64,000 nt of DNA from Methanolinea sp. (GCA_024518585.1 JANIHI010000011.1:1-64000); one strand, 5' to 3'; counted from the first letter of the stretch, positions 1-9,376 are shown. Numbers and translations: made by a program. The notes: generated by a model from the sequence alone, not told the origin.

Positions 1-51
1 GGTATACGCGGGGAAGACAAGACAGGAAGAAACGGAGAAGTGAGGTAACCA

Positions 52-399
52 ATGGCAAGAGAGAGCAGGAAAGACCTCCGGGGGCAGGTATTTGCTTTAA
101 AGGACCTCGTTGAGTACCAGCCGGGGACGGTTGCGAGCAGGATGATCATCAACACCAGGGCCGGGAGTTTCACCGTCTTTTCCTTTGACAAGGACGAGGG
201 ACTCTCGGAGCACACCGCTCCCTACGATGCCGTCGTCACCATCCTCGACGGTGAGGCAGAGGTCTGGGTGGGGGGAGAGTCCCATGCCATGAAGGAAGGC
301 CAGACTATCATCTTTCCGGCAAACGTGCCCCACGCCCTCTCTGCAACGACACGGTTCAAGATGGCCCTGACGATGATCCGGGGATCCGAGGAGGAGTGA
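52..399 (+). CDS. Small cupin-domain protein
   Basis: A 115-residue single-domain cupin. The first cupin motif is around residues 52-72 (HTAPYDAV then ILDGEAEVWVGG) and the second around 86-96 (IIFPANVPHAL). His54 and His94 are probable metal ligands. The ATG is preceded by a GAGGTAA ribosome binding site. Small cupins of this type bind a metal and may act as small-molecule sensors or isomerases, but the substrate cannot be read from the sequence. A flavodoxin gene follows about 95 bp downstream in the same direction, so the two may be co-transcribed. Confidence 0.85.
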   Translation: MARESRKDLRGQVFALKDLVEYQPGTVASRMIINTRAGSFTVFSFDKDEGLSEHTAPYDAVVTILDGEAEVWVGGESHAMKEGQTIIFPANVPHALSATTRFKMALTMIRGSEEE

Positions 400-493
400 T
401 GAGGGCGAGGATAAGTACTGCCGATCTGCGGTGGGATTCCTCCCGGAGAGATCAAAATCAGGAAGACCCCGGTCGATGGCAAGGAGAGATCCC

Positions 494-979
494 ATGAAGG
501 TATGCTTCATTTACCATTCGTACTCGGGTATCACGAGAAAAGTAGCCGGTGAGGTGCGGGCAGCCTGTGGCGGCGATGCGATCGAGGTCGTACCACGCCC
601 AAGATACACTCCTTTGACCGCGTATACGCTCGGGTGCGTGAGGGCCAGGAACGGAACATGCGATCCCATCGATCCAGAGGTCATCGATGTTTCAGGGTAT
701 GACCTCCTCGTCATCGGGACACCGGTATGGGCATTCCGGGCAACGCCCGCGGTGAATGCAGCGGTTGCCGCCCTTCAGGGCGCTGAAGGAAAGAGGGCAG
801 TGGTCTTTGCGACCTGCGGGGGGTCACCGGGTGAGACCATCCCAAGGCTCAGAGAGGCACTCGCCGGGAAGGGAACCAGGGTCGTCGGGGAGATGGTCTT
901 TATGAGGAAAGATACAGAAGACGCGGAGAAGGTTGCGGCGCTGTCCAGGATGGTCATGAATGCGGCAGGGGAATCCTGA
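494..979 (+). CDS. Flavodoxin-family protein
   Basis: A 161-residue protein with the flavodoxin fold. The FMN phosphate-binding loop is SYSGITRKV near the N-terminus, followed by the strand LLVIGTPVWAFRATPAV, where flavodoxins place an aromatic residue over the isoalloxazine ring. The ATG at 494 is chosen because GGAGAG lies 6-10 bases upstream; the frame is open further upstream but that sequence looks non-coding. Flavodoxins are soluble electron carriers, and methanogens hold several uncharacterised short ones. The partner is unknown. Confidence 0.85.
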   Translation: MKVCFIYHSYSGITRKVAGEVRAACGGDAIEVVPRPRYTPLTAYTLGCVRARNGTCDPIDPEVIDVSGYDLLVIGTPVWAFRATPAVNAAVAALQGAEGKRAVVFATCGGSPGETIPRLREALAGKGTRVVGEMVFMRKDTEDAEKVAALSRMVMNAAGES

Positions 980-1025
980 AATAACGGAGAAGAAAATTTT
1001 TTACTCTCTGGAAAAAGGGGGAATC

Positions 1026-1220
1026 TCACCCCTGTCCCGGTGTGAGTACCGTGAAGAGCTTCTTGCACCGGGAACACCTTCCGTCCCGCGATTCCTTGTA
1101 AAAGGCCTTGGGCATGTTGAAGACGATCGAATTTTCCTTGGAACAACTGGGGCACGTGAAGCGGATGACGTATCCGGACCGTGTCCCGACGACGGTCTCT
1201 CTGACTGAACTTTTTGCCAT
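1026..1220 (-). CDS. Small zinc-ribbon protein
   Basis: A 64-residue protein with two CxxC pairs (TCPSCSK and RCSRCKK) about 25 residues apart, the pattern of a four-cysteine zinc ribbon. The ATG at 1220 has a strong GGAGG site 7 bases upstream. The frame stays open further upstream, but that part looks like leader. No partner or nucleic-acid target can be inferred. Such small ribbons in methanogens are mostly uncharacterised and may bind RNA or DNA. Confidence 0.75.
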   Translation of the reverse strand: MAKSSVRETVVGTRSGYVIRFTCPSCSKENSIVFNMPKAFYKESRDGRCSRCKKLFTVLTPGQG

Positions 1221-1560
1221 ATTTTCCTCCGGGAAAAACCCTTGACCACTTGCGTATTCTTCAGTCTCTCCCCGCAGGGCAGCGAACCTGCAGGCATTCC
1301 CCAGAATGGGTCCCGTGCACGTGGGAAAAAGACGGGTAGGACCACATTTCAAACAGGGAACTTATAGTATATAGGATGTCCGGGGTTATGAGACCTTGCA
1401 TCCCAACGCAGACCTGCAATCCGGGGGGAGGACCTGGACAGAAACATTTTTCTTTTCCTGGTCTCCTGGACCAAGGGCAGAATGCAGGGGAGGATGAATG
1501 TGCCGGTGGAGAACGGGGCAGGAATGATTAAAAAGACGAATCAACGAAAAAAATGGGGTT
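1221..1560. promoter_or_regulatory. Leader and promoter region of the zinc-ribbon gene
   Basis: About 340 bp with no convincing gene. On the minus strand a TATA-like run (CTATATACTATAAG) lies near 1365-1378, roughly 150 bases before the zinc-ribbon start, which implies a long 5' leader. The leader can form a stem from CCTGCAGG and CCTGCGGG around 1275-1300. The stretch from 1386 to 1560 contains the convergent 3' ends and nothing else I recognise. Confidence 0.4.
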
Positions 1561-1728
1561 TTAGAGCCGTGGCCGCCGGTGGTTCGGGAGGCACTCCCTA
1601 CAGTAGACAGGCCTGCCCTCGGTCGGCTTGAACGGTACTTCGCACTCTTTGCCACAGTCTGAACAGACTACCTTTGTCATCTCGCGGGGGCCGAAGTTCC
1701 TCGGTCCGCCAAAATTTGATCTATACAT
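1561..1728 (-). CDS. CxxC-x17-CxxC zinc-binding protein
   Basis: A 55-residue protein with the pair CSDC and CREC separated by 17 residues, plus the conserved linker PFKPTEGRPVYC. This arrangement is typical of a widespread methanogen family of tiny zinc proteins of unknown role. The N-terminus MYRSNFGGPRNFGPRE matches the usual glycine/arginine-rich start of that family. There is no clear ribosome binding site, so it may be translated from a short or leaderless transcript; a TATA-like ATTATACTA sits about 35 bases upstream. Confidence 0.8.
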   Translation of the reverse strand: MYRSNFGGPRNFGPREMTKVVCSDCGKECEVPFKPTEGRPVYCRECLPNHRRPRL

Positions 1729-1740
1729 GGTTTTACTCAA

Positions 1741-1758
1741 ACAGTTCCGAAAAACTGT
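1741..1758. promoter_or_regulatory. Inverted repeat between TATA box and start of the CxxC protein gene
   Basis: ACAGTT and AACTGT form a perfect 6-bp inverted repeat with a 6-nt spacer. It lies between the minus-strand TATA-like element (about 1759-1768) and the start codon at 1728, where the transcription start is expected. It could be an operator or a leader hairpin. Confidence 0.4.
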
Positions 1759-2099
1759 AGTATAATGTGGAGTCCACCAGCTGATAAAGGAGCGTATCGT
1801 GCCCCTCCCTGCTCTTTTTTGGAAAGCCAGTGATTTTCTGTATTTTAAGCCTTTACTTTTTATATCAGGGCGATCTCTGGAGAAATTCCGGAAACCGGAG
1901 GGACAGGATGAGACCCGGTCCACCGGGGGGAGCGCATGCCGCACGGCAGGGGATGGACACTCTCCCAGCCCGCCCAGCTAATTCGCATCCGGTTCAGACC
2001 TCTCAACGCGGGGTCTTTGTGACACAGGCGGAATAACAGGCAGGAGCCATCTTTATTATCCCTGTTCCCCTCGTGGAAATGGGAGAGAAAGCCAGGGAC
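1759..2099. other. Divergent intergenic region
   Basis: Apart from the TATA-like element at its left edge for the minus-strand gene, the region contains TTTTTATATC near 1856-1865, a possible plus-strand TATA box, and otherwise no coding signal that I can support. Confidence 0.3.
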
Positions 2100-2492
2100 A
2101 TGTCCACGCACCGCTTCTTCATCGACCATCCCATCAGGGCAAAGAAAATCAAGCTCACACTCGGGTGTTGCTGTGAACTGTGCGGTGTCTGCCTCCCCCC
2201 GGAGGGTCTGGAAATACATACGTTCTCACTCGATGAGCTCTATGCCCCAATGCAGCCCGCAGTTCTCGAAGAGCACCTCCTCGTCCTGTGCCCGCGGTGC
2301 CATGCGGATGTCCACGAGTTCTCCCTTCCTCCTGCCGACCAGGAATGGCTCGTCAGAATGAGGGATGCCGAAAAGAAGAAGAGTATATCTGCAATCCTCA
2401 ATTACGTGCCACGCCGGTACACGCCCCCGGAGAGCGACATCGAGGAGGCATACCGGGAAGCGTGTTCCTCCCGGTTCCGCTTCGGCGTCTAA
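2100..2492 (+). CDS. HNH-like zinc protein
   Basis: A protein of about 130 residues with paired cysteines CELC early and CPRC later. They are separated by the segment LEIHTFSLDE and followed by HADVHEF. That resembles the zinc-stabilised HNH (beta-beta-alpha metal) fold, in which Cys pairs flank a histidine-containing catalytic strand. Nuclease activity is therefore possible but unproven. The ATG at 2100 has only a weak AGGGA upstream; in-frame GTG (2073) and ATG (2079) are alternatives. Its 3' end lies 6 bp from the convergent PadR gene. Confidence 0.65.
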   Translation: MSTHRFFIDHPIRAKKIKLTLGCCCELCGVCLPPEGLEIHTFSLDELYAPMQPAVLEEHLLVLCPRCHADVHEFSLPPADQEWLVRMRDAEKKKSISAILNYVPRRYTPPESDIEEAYREACSSRFRFGV

Positions 2493-2498
2493 ATGCTA

Positions 2499-3050
2499 CT
2501 ATTTCCAGGAAAATTCGATTGTCTCAAGCATTGAAAGGGTCTCCTGAGCCCAGTCGATCTGGGCGATGCAGGTCATGACCTCGTACCGGGCGACAGACCG
2601 GAGGAACGGTTTTTCCGCGGCTGTGTCCGGCAGGGCTGCAATCCTGTTTTCCCGCATCTCTATCCCGGCAATATCAGCCTCGCGGCGCTTGCGGAAGCTG
2701 CGGACTTTCTCCTTCAGGACATCGGGCGGGAGGTGATACCCAAAGAGGCACTTGAGCAGGACCTCGGAGCCATTTTCTTCGGGTGACTGCAACCACTGCA
2801 GCAGTTCCCTCTTTCCCTTTCCGGTGATGGCATACACGTCCTTTTTCTGTCCCCCTTCTCCCGGTGGGTGCTCCTTTGTCACCAGTCCCTCTCCTTCGAG
2901 GGAACGGAGTGAGGAGGAGACTGCGCCAGGGCTGATCACGCCGTGTGGGGGGAAGAACTCCCTGGTCCATTTCCTGATCTCGTTCCGGGTCATGGGACGG
3001 ATACCCAGGACACCGAGGACGATGAACGTGGCATATGCGTTCTTTGGCAT
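2499..3050 (-). CDS. PadR-family transcriptional regulator
   Basis: A protein of about 183 residues. Residues 1-85 form a winged helix typical of PadR (AVSSSLRSLEGEGLVTKE followed by a basic wing and YAITGKGKREL). The rest is the alpha-helical C-terminal dimerisation region seen in PadR/Vir-type proteins (FGYHLPPDVLKEKVRSFRKRRE). The ATG at 3050 is preferred because GGTGAT, the exact archaeal anti-Shine-Dalgarno complement, lies 4 bases before it; a GTG 9 bases upstream is the alternative. Ligand and target genes are unknown. Confidence 0.85.
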   Translation of the reverse strand: MPKNAYATFIVLGVLGIRPMTRNEIRKWTREFFPPHGVISPGAVSSSLRSLEGEGLVTKEHPPGEGGQKKDVYAITGKGKRELLQWLQSPEENGSEVLLKCLFGYHLPPDVLKEKVRSFRKRREADIAGIEMRENRIAALPDTAAEKPFLRSVARYEVMTCIAQIDWAQETLSMLETIEFSWK

Positions 3051-3135
3051 CTGTATCACCCGTCTGCCCTCTCTCTTTTGACATGCAATGGGATAAAGGG
3101 AGGGGTCGTTGACAAAACAGGTCTCACTGTCCCCC

Positions 3136-3215
3136 GACTCCCGGGGTTTTACCGTCGACAGATTCTCCCGCGGGGCTGGGATATATCCTGCCTATTGACT
3201 CCCGGGGTTTTACCG
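3136..3215. repeat. Pair of 19-bp direct repeats
   Basis: GACTCCCGGGGTTTTACCG occurs at 3136-3154 and again at 3197-3215, with a spacing of 61 bp. The second copy overlaps the stop codon of the macrodomain gene. The repeat may reflect a small duplication or a paired binding site. Confidence 0.6.
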
Positions 3216-4097
3216 GTGGGAAAACCTCTGCCGGGTCCCGTCGAGAATGCGGTCCAGGACACCGGGAGGGACCTCGATATCTCCCTTCTTTCCAAGGACC
3301 GCAACCCAGCTGTTGAGCCCCGCAGTGACACTGTCAGCACCCCACCTGTCGCCGCACCTCTCCCCGATTGTCCTGGCAAGGCGCTCTTTATCGACGAACC
3401 GCACTCCCCAGACCTCTTCGATTGTCCCGAGCTGGGCCCGGACCTGCTCCTGGAGCACTCCCCGCCCGGTTCCCTGTGTGGTGGGGGCAGGGGGGTGTAA
3501 GCCCGTTGGTGTGGCATACTCCCCGGCCAGTTCGCAGACGGCGTCCAGGTACAGGTCGAAAGCCCGTTTTCCGTGGCATACGAAAATGACCTGCGAGATG
3601 GAGTCCGACCGGGAGAGGAACGAAAGAACGGTCCGGACAGCGATGACTGTCGCCCGGGGGAGGGGGAAACCAAAAGCACCCGTGCTGATCGCGGGAAAGG
3701 CAATCGTCCTGATACCACGTGCCTCAGCGAGTTCAAGGGATCGGGTGTAGCAGGACGCGAGCAGGTCATCTTCCCCGTGGGTTCCCCCCTGCCAGACGGG
3801 GCCGACAGTGTGGATGACAAAGCGGGCAGGCAGGTTGTATCCTGCCGTGATCTTTGCATCCCCCGGTTGACACCCTCCCAGCCGCCGGCACTCCGCGAGG
3901 AGACCGGGGCCTGCCGCCCGGTGGATTGCCCCGTCGACACCACCGCCTCCCAGGAGACTCTCGTTTGCGGCATTGACGATGGCATCAACGTGCTGTTCCG
4001 TGATGTCCCCCTCGACGACGGTGACCCGTTCAGAAAGAGGTCTTTGCATGAGTGGGGGATCGGAACCCCTGCTCATATCTTTTTCGGGCCGACGCAT
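3210..4097 (-). CDS. Macrodomain protein (ADP-ribose binding/hydrolysing) with extra C-terminal region
   Basis: Residues about 22-190 form a MacroD-type macrodomain. Visible motifs are the [26 protein letters not shown] loop and the phosphate loop ISTGAFGFP. This family removes ADP-ribose from proteins or deacetylates O-acetyl-ADP-ribose. A further ~100 residues after the domain have no motif I recognise and are unusual for MacroD proteins. The first ATG (4097) is given, but Met17 (4049) would give the usual family N-terminus. An imperfect tandem ATGCATAGGG lies just upstream. Confidence 0.85.
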   Translation of the reverse strand: MRRPEKDMSRGSDPPLMQRPLSERVTVVEGDITEQHVDAIVNAANESLLGGGGVDGAIHRAAGPGLLAECRRLGGCQPGDAKITAGYNLPARFVIHTVGPVWQGGTHGEDDLLASCYTRSLELAEARGIRTIAFPAISTGAFGFPLPRATVIAVRTVLSFLSRSDSISQVIFVCHGKRAFDLYLDAVCELAGEYATPTGLHPPAPTTQGTGRGVLQEQVRAQLGTIEEVWGVRFVDKERLARTIGERCGDRWGADSVTAGLNSWVAVLGKKGDIEVPPGVLDRILDGTRQRFSHR

Positions 4098-4161
4098 CCC
4101 TATGCATCCCTATATCTCCTCCGAACGCACGAGATAGTTTAGATGGTAAGGGGTTAGTGGA

Positions 4162-6753
4162 GTGGAGGATACGACCAATCTTCCGGGAGGGGACCTCCGC
4201 AGCCAGGACTTCGTGGCCCTGACGGAGGAGGAGGTACTGTCCGCACTGGCGACGTCTGCGGGTGGACTCTCCCTGCCGGAAGTGGAACGAAGGCGGACAC
4301 AATATGGCCCAAACGACATCTCCCGGGCGCAGAAACGCTCTGTTATCCTCCAGTTCCTCGACCACTTCCGGAATGTCCTCGTCCTCATCCTGCTTTTTGC
4401 GGCGGTCATCTCGTTCTTCGTCGGGGACTTTCCATCGGCCGCGATCATCATTGCAATTGTCATTGCAAGCGTTCTGCTTGATTTCTACCAGGAGTACAGG
4501 GCAGGGAACGCCGCCGACCTCCTCCGGCAGAAGGTACTCACCCGTGCGACCGTTGTCCGGGAAGGGACGGAACACGAGGTCCCGCTCGAGGACCTGGTGC
4601 CTGGAGACATCATCCGCCTTTCTGCAGGGGACATCGTCCCGGCCGATGCCCGGCTCCTCTCAGGACGTGACCTTTTTGTCAACGAGTCCTCTCTGACCGG
4701 TGAACCCTTCCCGGTGGAGAAACATGCAGCCCCCGTTCCCGACGGGACCCCCCTGACTGAAGCGAAAAACTACGTTTTCCTCGGGACTTCAGTTGTCAGC
4801 GGGACAGCCGTTGCGGTCGTTATCCGGACGGGAATTGCGACCGAGTTTGGAAAGATAGCCCGGACACTTGTGGCCCGCCCCCCCGAGACCGAGTTCGAGA
4901 GGGGACTATCCCAGTTTTCCTATCTCATGTCCCGGTTCATCTTCATCCTGGTCATCTTTGTCTTCCTCATCAATGCCCTCTTCCGCCACGGCACCCTGGA
5001 ATCCCTCCTGTTTGCAGTTGCCCTCGCCGTCGGGATGACACCTGAACTCCTGCCCATGATCCTCTCCCTCAACCTCTCCAAGGGAGCCATAGCCATGGCA
5101 GAGAAGAAGGTGATCGTCCGGCATCTCGCGTCGATCCAGAACCTGGGGAGCATGGACGTCCTCTGCACCGACAAGACCGGGACACTCACCGAGAACCGGG
5201 TCTCACTCGTCGAGTACCTGGACCCGGACGGAGTCCCGAGCGAAAAAGTCCTCTATTACACGTTTTTGAACAGTTATTTCCATTCCGGTGTCTCAAATCC
5301 CCTGGACGAGGCGGTCATCGCATTCCGCCCGATGGATACCGGCCGGTTCCGGAAAATCGATGAGATCCCGTTTGATTTCGTCCGCCGCCGTCTCTCCCTT
5401 GTTGTCGATGATGGGGACGAGAGGCTCCTTGTCACGAAGGGTGCACCAGAAGAAGTCCTCTCGATCTGTTCATCCATCGAACGCGGCGGAAAGACAGCTA
5501 CCATCTCTGCAAGGGACCGAGAATCTGTCATTTCCCTCTACCATGAAAAGAGCAGGAAAGGTTTCCGGGCCCTGGCGGTCTGTGCCAGGGAAGTCCCAAA
5601 AGACCGTTCCGTCTTCTCCCCCGAAGATGAGCGGGATATGACCCTCCTTGGCCTCGTCACGTTCCTCGACCCGCCCAAGGAGAGTGCACGGGAATCGGTC
5701 CGGGCCCTGGTGGAATCAGGCATCGATCTCAAGATCCTCACCGGCGACAACGAACTGGTCACGCAGAGGGTCGCCTCGCTCATCGGTCTCGAAATAAAGG
5801 GGGTCCTCACCGGCAGGGAGATTGAACAGATGGACAGGGAGACTCTTTCCCGCGTGGTCGAGGACGTCACGCTCTTCTGCCGCCTCACTCCGGTCCAGAA
5901 GAACCGGGTCCAGAATGCGCTGCGCAAAAACGGCCACGTGGTGGGTTTCATGGGCGACGGGATCAACGATGCTCCTGCCATCCGGGAGGCAGACGTCGGG
6001 ATCTCCGTCCAGAACGCCGTGGATATCGCGAGGGAATCCGCAGACATCATCCTGCTCGAAAACGACCTCCGCGTCCTGCACGACGGTGTCCGTGAAGGGC
6101 GAAAGACGTTTGCAAATACCCTGAAGTACATCCTGATGGGCACGAGTTCCAATTTCGGGAATATGTTCAGCGTGGCCGGGGCATCCCTGTTTCTCACCTT
6201 CCTCCCCATGCTCCCCATCCAGATTCTCCTCAACAACCTCCTCTATGACATTTCGGAGTCGACGATACCCACCGACAATGTCGATGAAGACATGGTGCGC
6301 TCACCAAAGAGGTGGGACATGGAGTTCATCAGGAAATTCATCCTCGTCTTTGGTCCGATCAGTTCTCTCTTCGACTTTCTCACGTTTTTCATCCTGCTCT
6401 CTTTCTTCACCGCAGACCCCCCCTTTTTCCAGACGGCATGGTTCATCGAATCGATCTGTACCCAGACTCTCGTCATTTTCCTCATCCGCACGAGAATGGT
6501 TCCGTTTTTCCGGAGCAGGCCAAGCCGGCTCCTGCTTGCGAGTACCCTCTCCATCGTGGCCGCTGCTTGTCTCCTCCCCTTCACGGTGCCGGGAATGGTA
6601 TTTGGGTTCGTGCACCTCCCTCCTGTGTTCTACCTGGTCCTTGGCGGCCTCATTTCTGCGTATTTCGTCCTCGTGGAGGTCGCAAAGAAGTGGTTCTTCG
6701 GTAGATACTCGTTCCTTGTCGAACAGGGAAAGGGGGATGCTTTGACTGCGTGA
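4162..6753 (+). CDS. mgtA: Magnesium-type P-type ATPase
   Basis: An 863-residue P-type ATPase of the MgtA/P3B class, close to the family length. Visible features are the N-terminal cation ATPase domain, LTGEPFPVE in the actuator domain (about residue 180), the phosphorylation motif CTDKTGTLT with Asp337, the hinge LTGD, and MGDGINDAP near residue 600. C-terminal membrane segments of the MgtA type follow (LLNNLLYDISESTIPTDNVD). The family imports Mg2+ at the cost of ATP. It starts with GTG; no strong ribosome binding site is visible. Substrate assignment is by overall resemblance only. Confidence 0.9.
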   Translation: MEDTTNLPGGDLRSQDFVALTEEEVLSALATSAGGLSLPEVERRRTQYGPNDISRAQKRSVILQFLDHFRNVLVLILLFAAVISFFVGDFPSAAIIIAIVIASVLLDFYQEYRAGNAADLLRQKVLTRATVVREGTEHEVPLEDLVPGDIIRLSAGDIVPADARLLSGRDLFVNESSLTGEPFPVEKHAAPVPDGTPLTEAKNYVFLGTSVVSGTAVAVVIRTGIATEFGKIARTLVARPPETEFERGLSQFSYLMSRFIFILVIFVFLINALFRHGTLESLLFAVALAVGMTPELLPMILSLNLSKGAIAMAEKKVIVRHLASIQNLGSMDVLCTDKTGTLTENRVSLVEYLDPDGVPSEKVLYYTFLNSYFHSGVSNPLDEAVIAFRPMDTGRFRKIDEIPFDFVRRRLSLVVDDGDERLLVTKGAPEEVLSICSSIERGGKTATISARDRESVISLYHEKSRKGFRALAVCAREVPKDRSVFSPEDERDMTLLGLVTFLDPPKESARESVRALVESGIDLKILTGDNELVTQRVASLIGLEIKGVLTGREIEQMDRETLSRVVEDVTLFCRLTPVQKNRVQNALRKNGHVVGFMGDGINDAPAIREADVGISVQNAVDIARESADIILLENDLRVLHDGVREGRKTFANTLKYILMGTSSNFGNMFSVAGASLFLTFLPMLPIQILLNNLLYDISESTIPTDNVDEDMVRSPKRWDMEFIRKFILVFGPISSLFDFLTFFILLSFFTADPPFFQTAWFIESICTQTLVIFLIRTRMVPFFRSRPSRLLLASTLSIVAAACLLPFTVPGMVFGFVHLPPVFYLVLGGLISAYFVLVEVAKKWFFGRYSFLVEQGKGDALTA

Positions 6754-6857
6754 TAGAGCGGAAACGACTGGTCTCCGTTTTTGCTTTTCCATGTCATCAT
6801 GCTGAAGACCCCTGCGGTGTAACCTAAAAGGACGAAGGAGAGAGGAGACACACTGCC

Positions 6858-7805
6858 ATGAGAGTCCCGTCCCCCAGGCCCTTCCTGAAGTGGGCCGGAG
6901 GAAAGACACAACTGCTCCCAGCCCTGGCCGAGAGAGTCCCGAAAAAAGTGCGGGAGGGGCAGGTTCCCGTGTACGTGGAGCCCTTCGTCGGCGGTGGGGC
7001 AGTCTACTTCCATTTCAACAGCCGTTTCCGTTTCAGGGAGTGCCATATCTTCGACGTCAACGAAGAGCTCTTCCTTGCCTACACGGTCGTTCGGGACCGC
7101 GTGGAGGAACTGATCGAAGTCCTCCAGGGACTCGCCGGGGACTTTCTCTCCCGTGACGGAGCAGGCCGCCAGGAGTATTACAGGGAGGTCCGGGATGCGT
7201 TCAACAGGCGGAGGAAAACGGTCACCAGTGCACGGTTTCACCCGTCCTGGATCGAGCGGGCGGCCCAGCTCATCTTCCTGAACAGGACGTGTTATAACGG
7301 GTTGTTCCGGGTCAATTCGCGGGGCGAGTTCAACGTCCCGTTCGGGCGGTACAAAAACCCCCTGATCGTGAACGAACCCCTCCTCCGCAGGGATTCCATG
7401 CTCCTCCAGAACACGTCGGTGCATCTCGGTGACTTTGCCCAGTCCCTCCCCACCATGTCAGAGGGCACGTTCGCCTATTTTGATCCGCCCTACCGCCCGA
7501 TCAGCAAAACAGCCCGATTCACGGCGTACTCGGAGGACGGGTTCTCCGACGCGGACCAGGAGAGGCTTGCCCGTTTCTTTGCGGCCTGCAACGCGAGAGG
7601 TGCACTGCTGATGCTCTCCAATTCCGACCCGAAGAATACCGACCCGGAAGACGATTTTTTCGACCGGCTCTACGGCGATTTCTTCATCACCCGCGTGCCC
7701 GCCCGGCGGGCGATCAACTCGGACGGGGGAGGGAGGGGCAGGATATCAGAGGTGGTCGTGACGAACTACCCGACCGGCCGTGCAGGGACACTCCTCCCGG
7801 GGTGA
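6858..7805 (+). CDS. Dam-like DNA adenine methyltransferase
   Basis: A 315-residue D12-class N6-adenine methyltransferase. The N-terminal SAM motif FLKWAGGKTQLLP and VEPFVGGGAVYFHF are followed by the catalytic DPPY (about residue 208) and the nearby region ISKTARFTAY, which contacts the target in Dam enzymes. This class commonly methylates GATC or short related sites. No restriction endonuclease or specificity subunit is adjacent, so it looks like an orphan methylase, perhaps regulatory or protective. The sequence around the ATG is purine-rich. Confidence 0.9.
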   Translation: MRVPSPRPFLKWAGGKTQLLPALAERVPKKVREGQVPVYVEPFVGGGAVYFHFNSRFRFRECHIFDVNEELFLAYTVVRDRVEELIEVLQGLAGDFLSRDGAGRQEYYREVRDAFNRRRKTVTSARFHPSWIERAAQLIFLNRTCYNGLFRVNSRGEFNVPFGRYKNPLIVNEPLLRRDSMLLQNTSVHLGDFAQSLPTMSEGTFAYFDPPYRPISKTARFTAYSEDGFSDADQERLARFFAACNARGALLMLSNSDPKNTDPEDDFFDRLYGDFFITRVPARRAINSDGGGRGRISEVVVTNYPTGRAGTLLPG

Positions 7806-7858
7806 CAGTGGCAATCCATGGCCGTGGTATCCCACGGAAATAGCCCTGGAGAACATTT

Positions 7859-9376
7859 TTAACCCCTTTCACCGGTCCGTTCCGGGGACCGCCGCCGGAA
7901 CTTCCCTTCCGGGACGAGGATCTCGAAGCGGGCACCCTTTCCCGGGACCCCCGTCTCCCGGATGGAAAGACCGGTGATCGCGAGGATCTCGCGGGACAGG
8001 AAGAGGCCAAGACCGGTATGTTTTCCAAAGCCCTTCCTGAAGAGATGTTTTTTGTCCTCATCCGGGATTCCCACGCCATTGTCCTCGACGGCGATGGCAA
8101 GACCCTCCGGCCCTTCGGCGGCAGTGACCCTGATCAAGGAGAGGGAAGGACCACCGTAACGGAAGGCATTTTCAAACAGGTTGAAGATGACCTTCTCGAA
8201 GAGGGGATCTGCATAGACCTCGATCTCATCCAGTGCAAGGACGATATCGACACCCGATGGCTGAAACCCTGCTCTGATCTTCCCGACGATGTCTGCGATG
8301 TTCTGCCAGGCAGGTTCCCTTACACCAATCTCCTGGTAGTCGCGGGTGAAGTTGATTTGTTCCTCGACGGTGTCCAGGACCTTGTCCATCTTGTCGAGGA
8401 ATTCCCTGGTACGTGCAATCTCTTTCTCATCCCTGGCAAGTTCGATGTAGCACTTCAGGGCTGAGACCTGGTTGAGGAGGTCATGGCGGGTGATAGTGGA
8501 GAGGAGGTGGAGTTTCCGGAGCGCGAGGGCAAGGGCATCCTCGGCAATCTTCCTCTCCGTGATATCCCGCACGACCGAGAGGACAACATCCCTGTTCCGG
8601 ATCGTCACGCGGTGGGTATGGATCTCGACGGGGACAGTGCTACCGTCCTTTCTCTTGTGCTCCGTCTCGAAAATGGCGTGTCCTTTCCCGAGGATCTCCC
8701 TGCCGATTACGTCGAGGGGCTTGCCGTGTCCTCCCTGGACGAGGTCAAGAGGCGTCATCCCGAGGAACTCCTCCCTGCTGTATCCAAGCATCTCGCAGGC
8801 TACCGCATTCACCTCGGAAAACCGGCCCGGGAGGCCATCCTCGCGGAGTTCGTGGATGTGGATGGCATCGTTTGCCGAGTTAAAGATCTCGCGGAACTTT
8901 GCCTCGCTCTCCTCGAGGGCCGCCTCTTTCTCCAGCCTCTCCCTCACCTCGCGGAGTGCCCGGTCCCGCATCCCGCGGTAGGCACGGACCTGCTGGACGA
9001 GCTCGGTCACGTCGTCGATGAATACCAGTGCATAGGTCTCTTTCCCCTCGTAAACGGCATGGACGGTCGTCCTCTGGAAACGGAGCCCCCCGCCTGGCAG
9101 GGGTGTGGGGATGAAATGGGGGTGGAACTGCGTCGAGAAGAATGCAGCAGCCCCGCCCTCGAAGACCTGCTGGATGCGGAGCGCGTATTTCCTGTCCGCG
9201 AGGTGGGGAAAGATCTCACGGAGGTCGCGGCCGAGGATTTTCTCCCTGGGAATGCACGTCCATTCCGCGATCGTCCTGTTCCAGCAGACGACCGTGTAAT
9301 CGGGTCCCAGGATGATGATGCCAGCGGGCAGGATATCAAGGTTCTCGCACTGGGAGAGGAAGGAGTTCGTATTCAT
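7859..9376 (-). CDS. PAS-PAS histidine kinase
   Basis: A 505-residue soluble sensor kinase. PAS domain 1 covers roughly residues 10-125 and PAS domain 2 roughly 155-275, ending in the PAC motif VVRDITERK. The phosphoacceptor helix is TITRHDLLNQ near residue 290. The ATPase domain has an N box (FENAFRYG), DNGVGIP and GLGLFLSREIL. No membrane segment is seen, so it probably senses a cytosolic signal. The ATG overlaps the stop of the CheC gene by 4 bp, making it the third gene of a receiver-CheC-kinase operon. Confidence 0.9.
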   Translation of the reverse strand: MNTNSFLSQCENLDILPAGIIILGPDYTVVCWNRTIAEWTCIPREKILGRDLREIFPHLADRKYALRIQQVFEGGAAAFFSTQFHPHFIPTPLPGGGLRFQRTTVHAVYEGKETYALVFIDDVTELVQQVRAYRGMRDRALREVRERLEKEAALEESEAKFREIFNSANDAIHIHELREDGLPGRFSEVNAVACEMLGYSREEFLGMTPLDLVQGGHGKPLDVIGREILGKGHAIFETEHKRKDGSTVPVEIHTHRVTIRNRDVVLSVVRDITERKIAEDALALALRKLHLLSTITRHDLLNQVSALKCYIELARDEKEIARTREFLDKMDKVLDTVEEQINFTRDYQEIGVREPAWQNIADIVGKIRAGFQPSGVDIVLALDEIEVYADPLFEKVIFNLFENAFRYGGPSLSLIRVTAAEGPEGLAIAVEDNGVGIPDEDKKHLFRKGFGKHTGLGLFLSREILAITGLSIRETGVPGKGARFEILVPEGKFRRRSPERTGERG

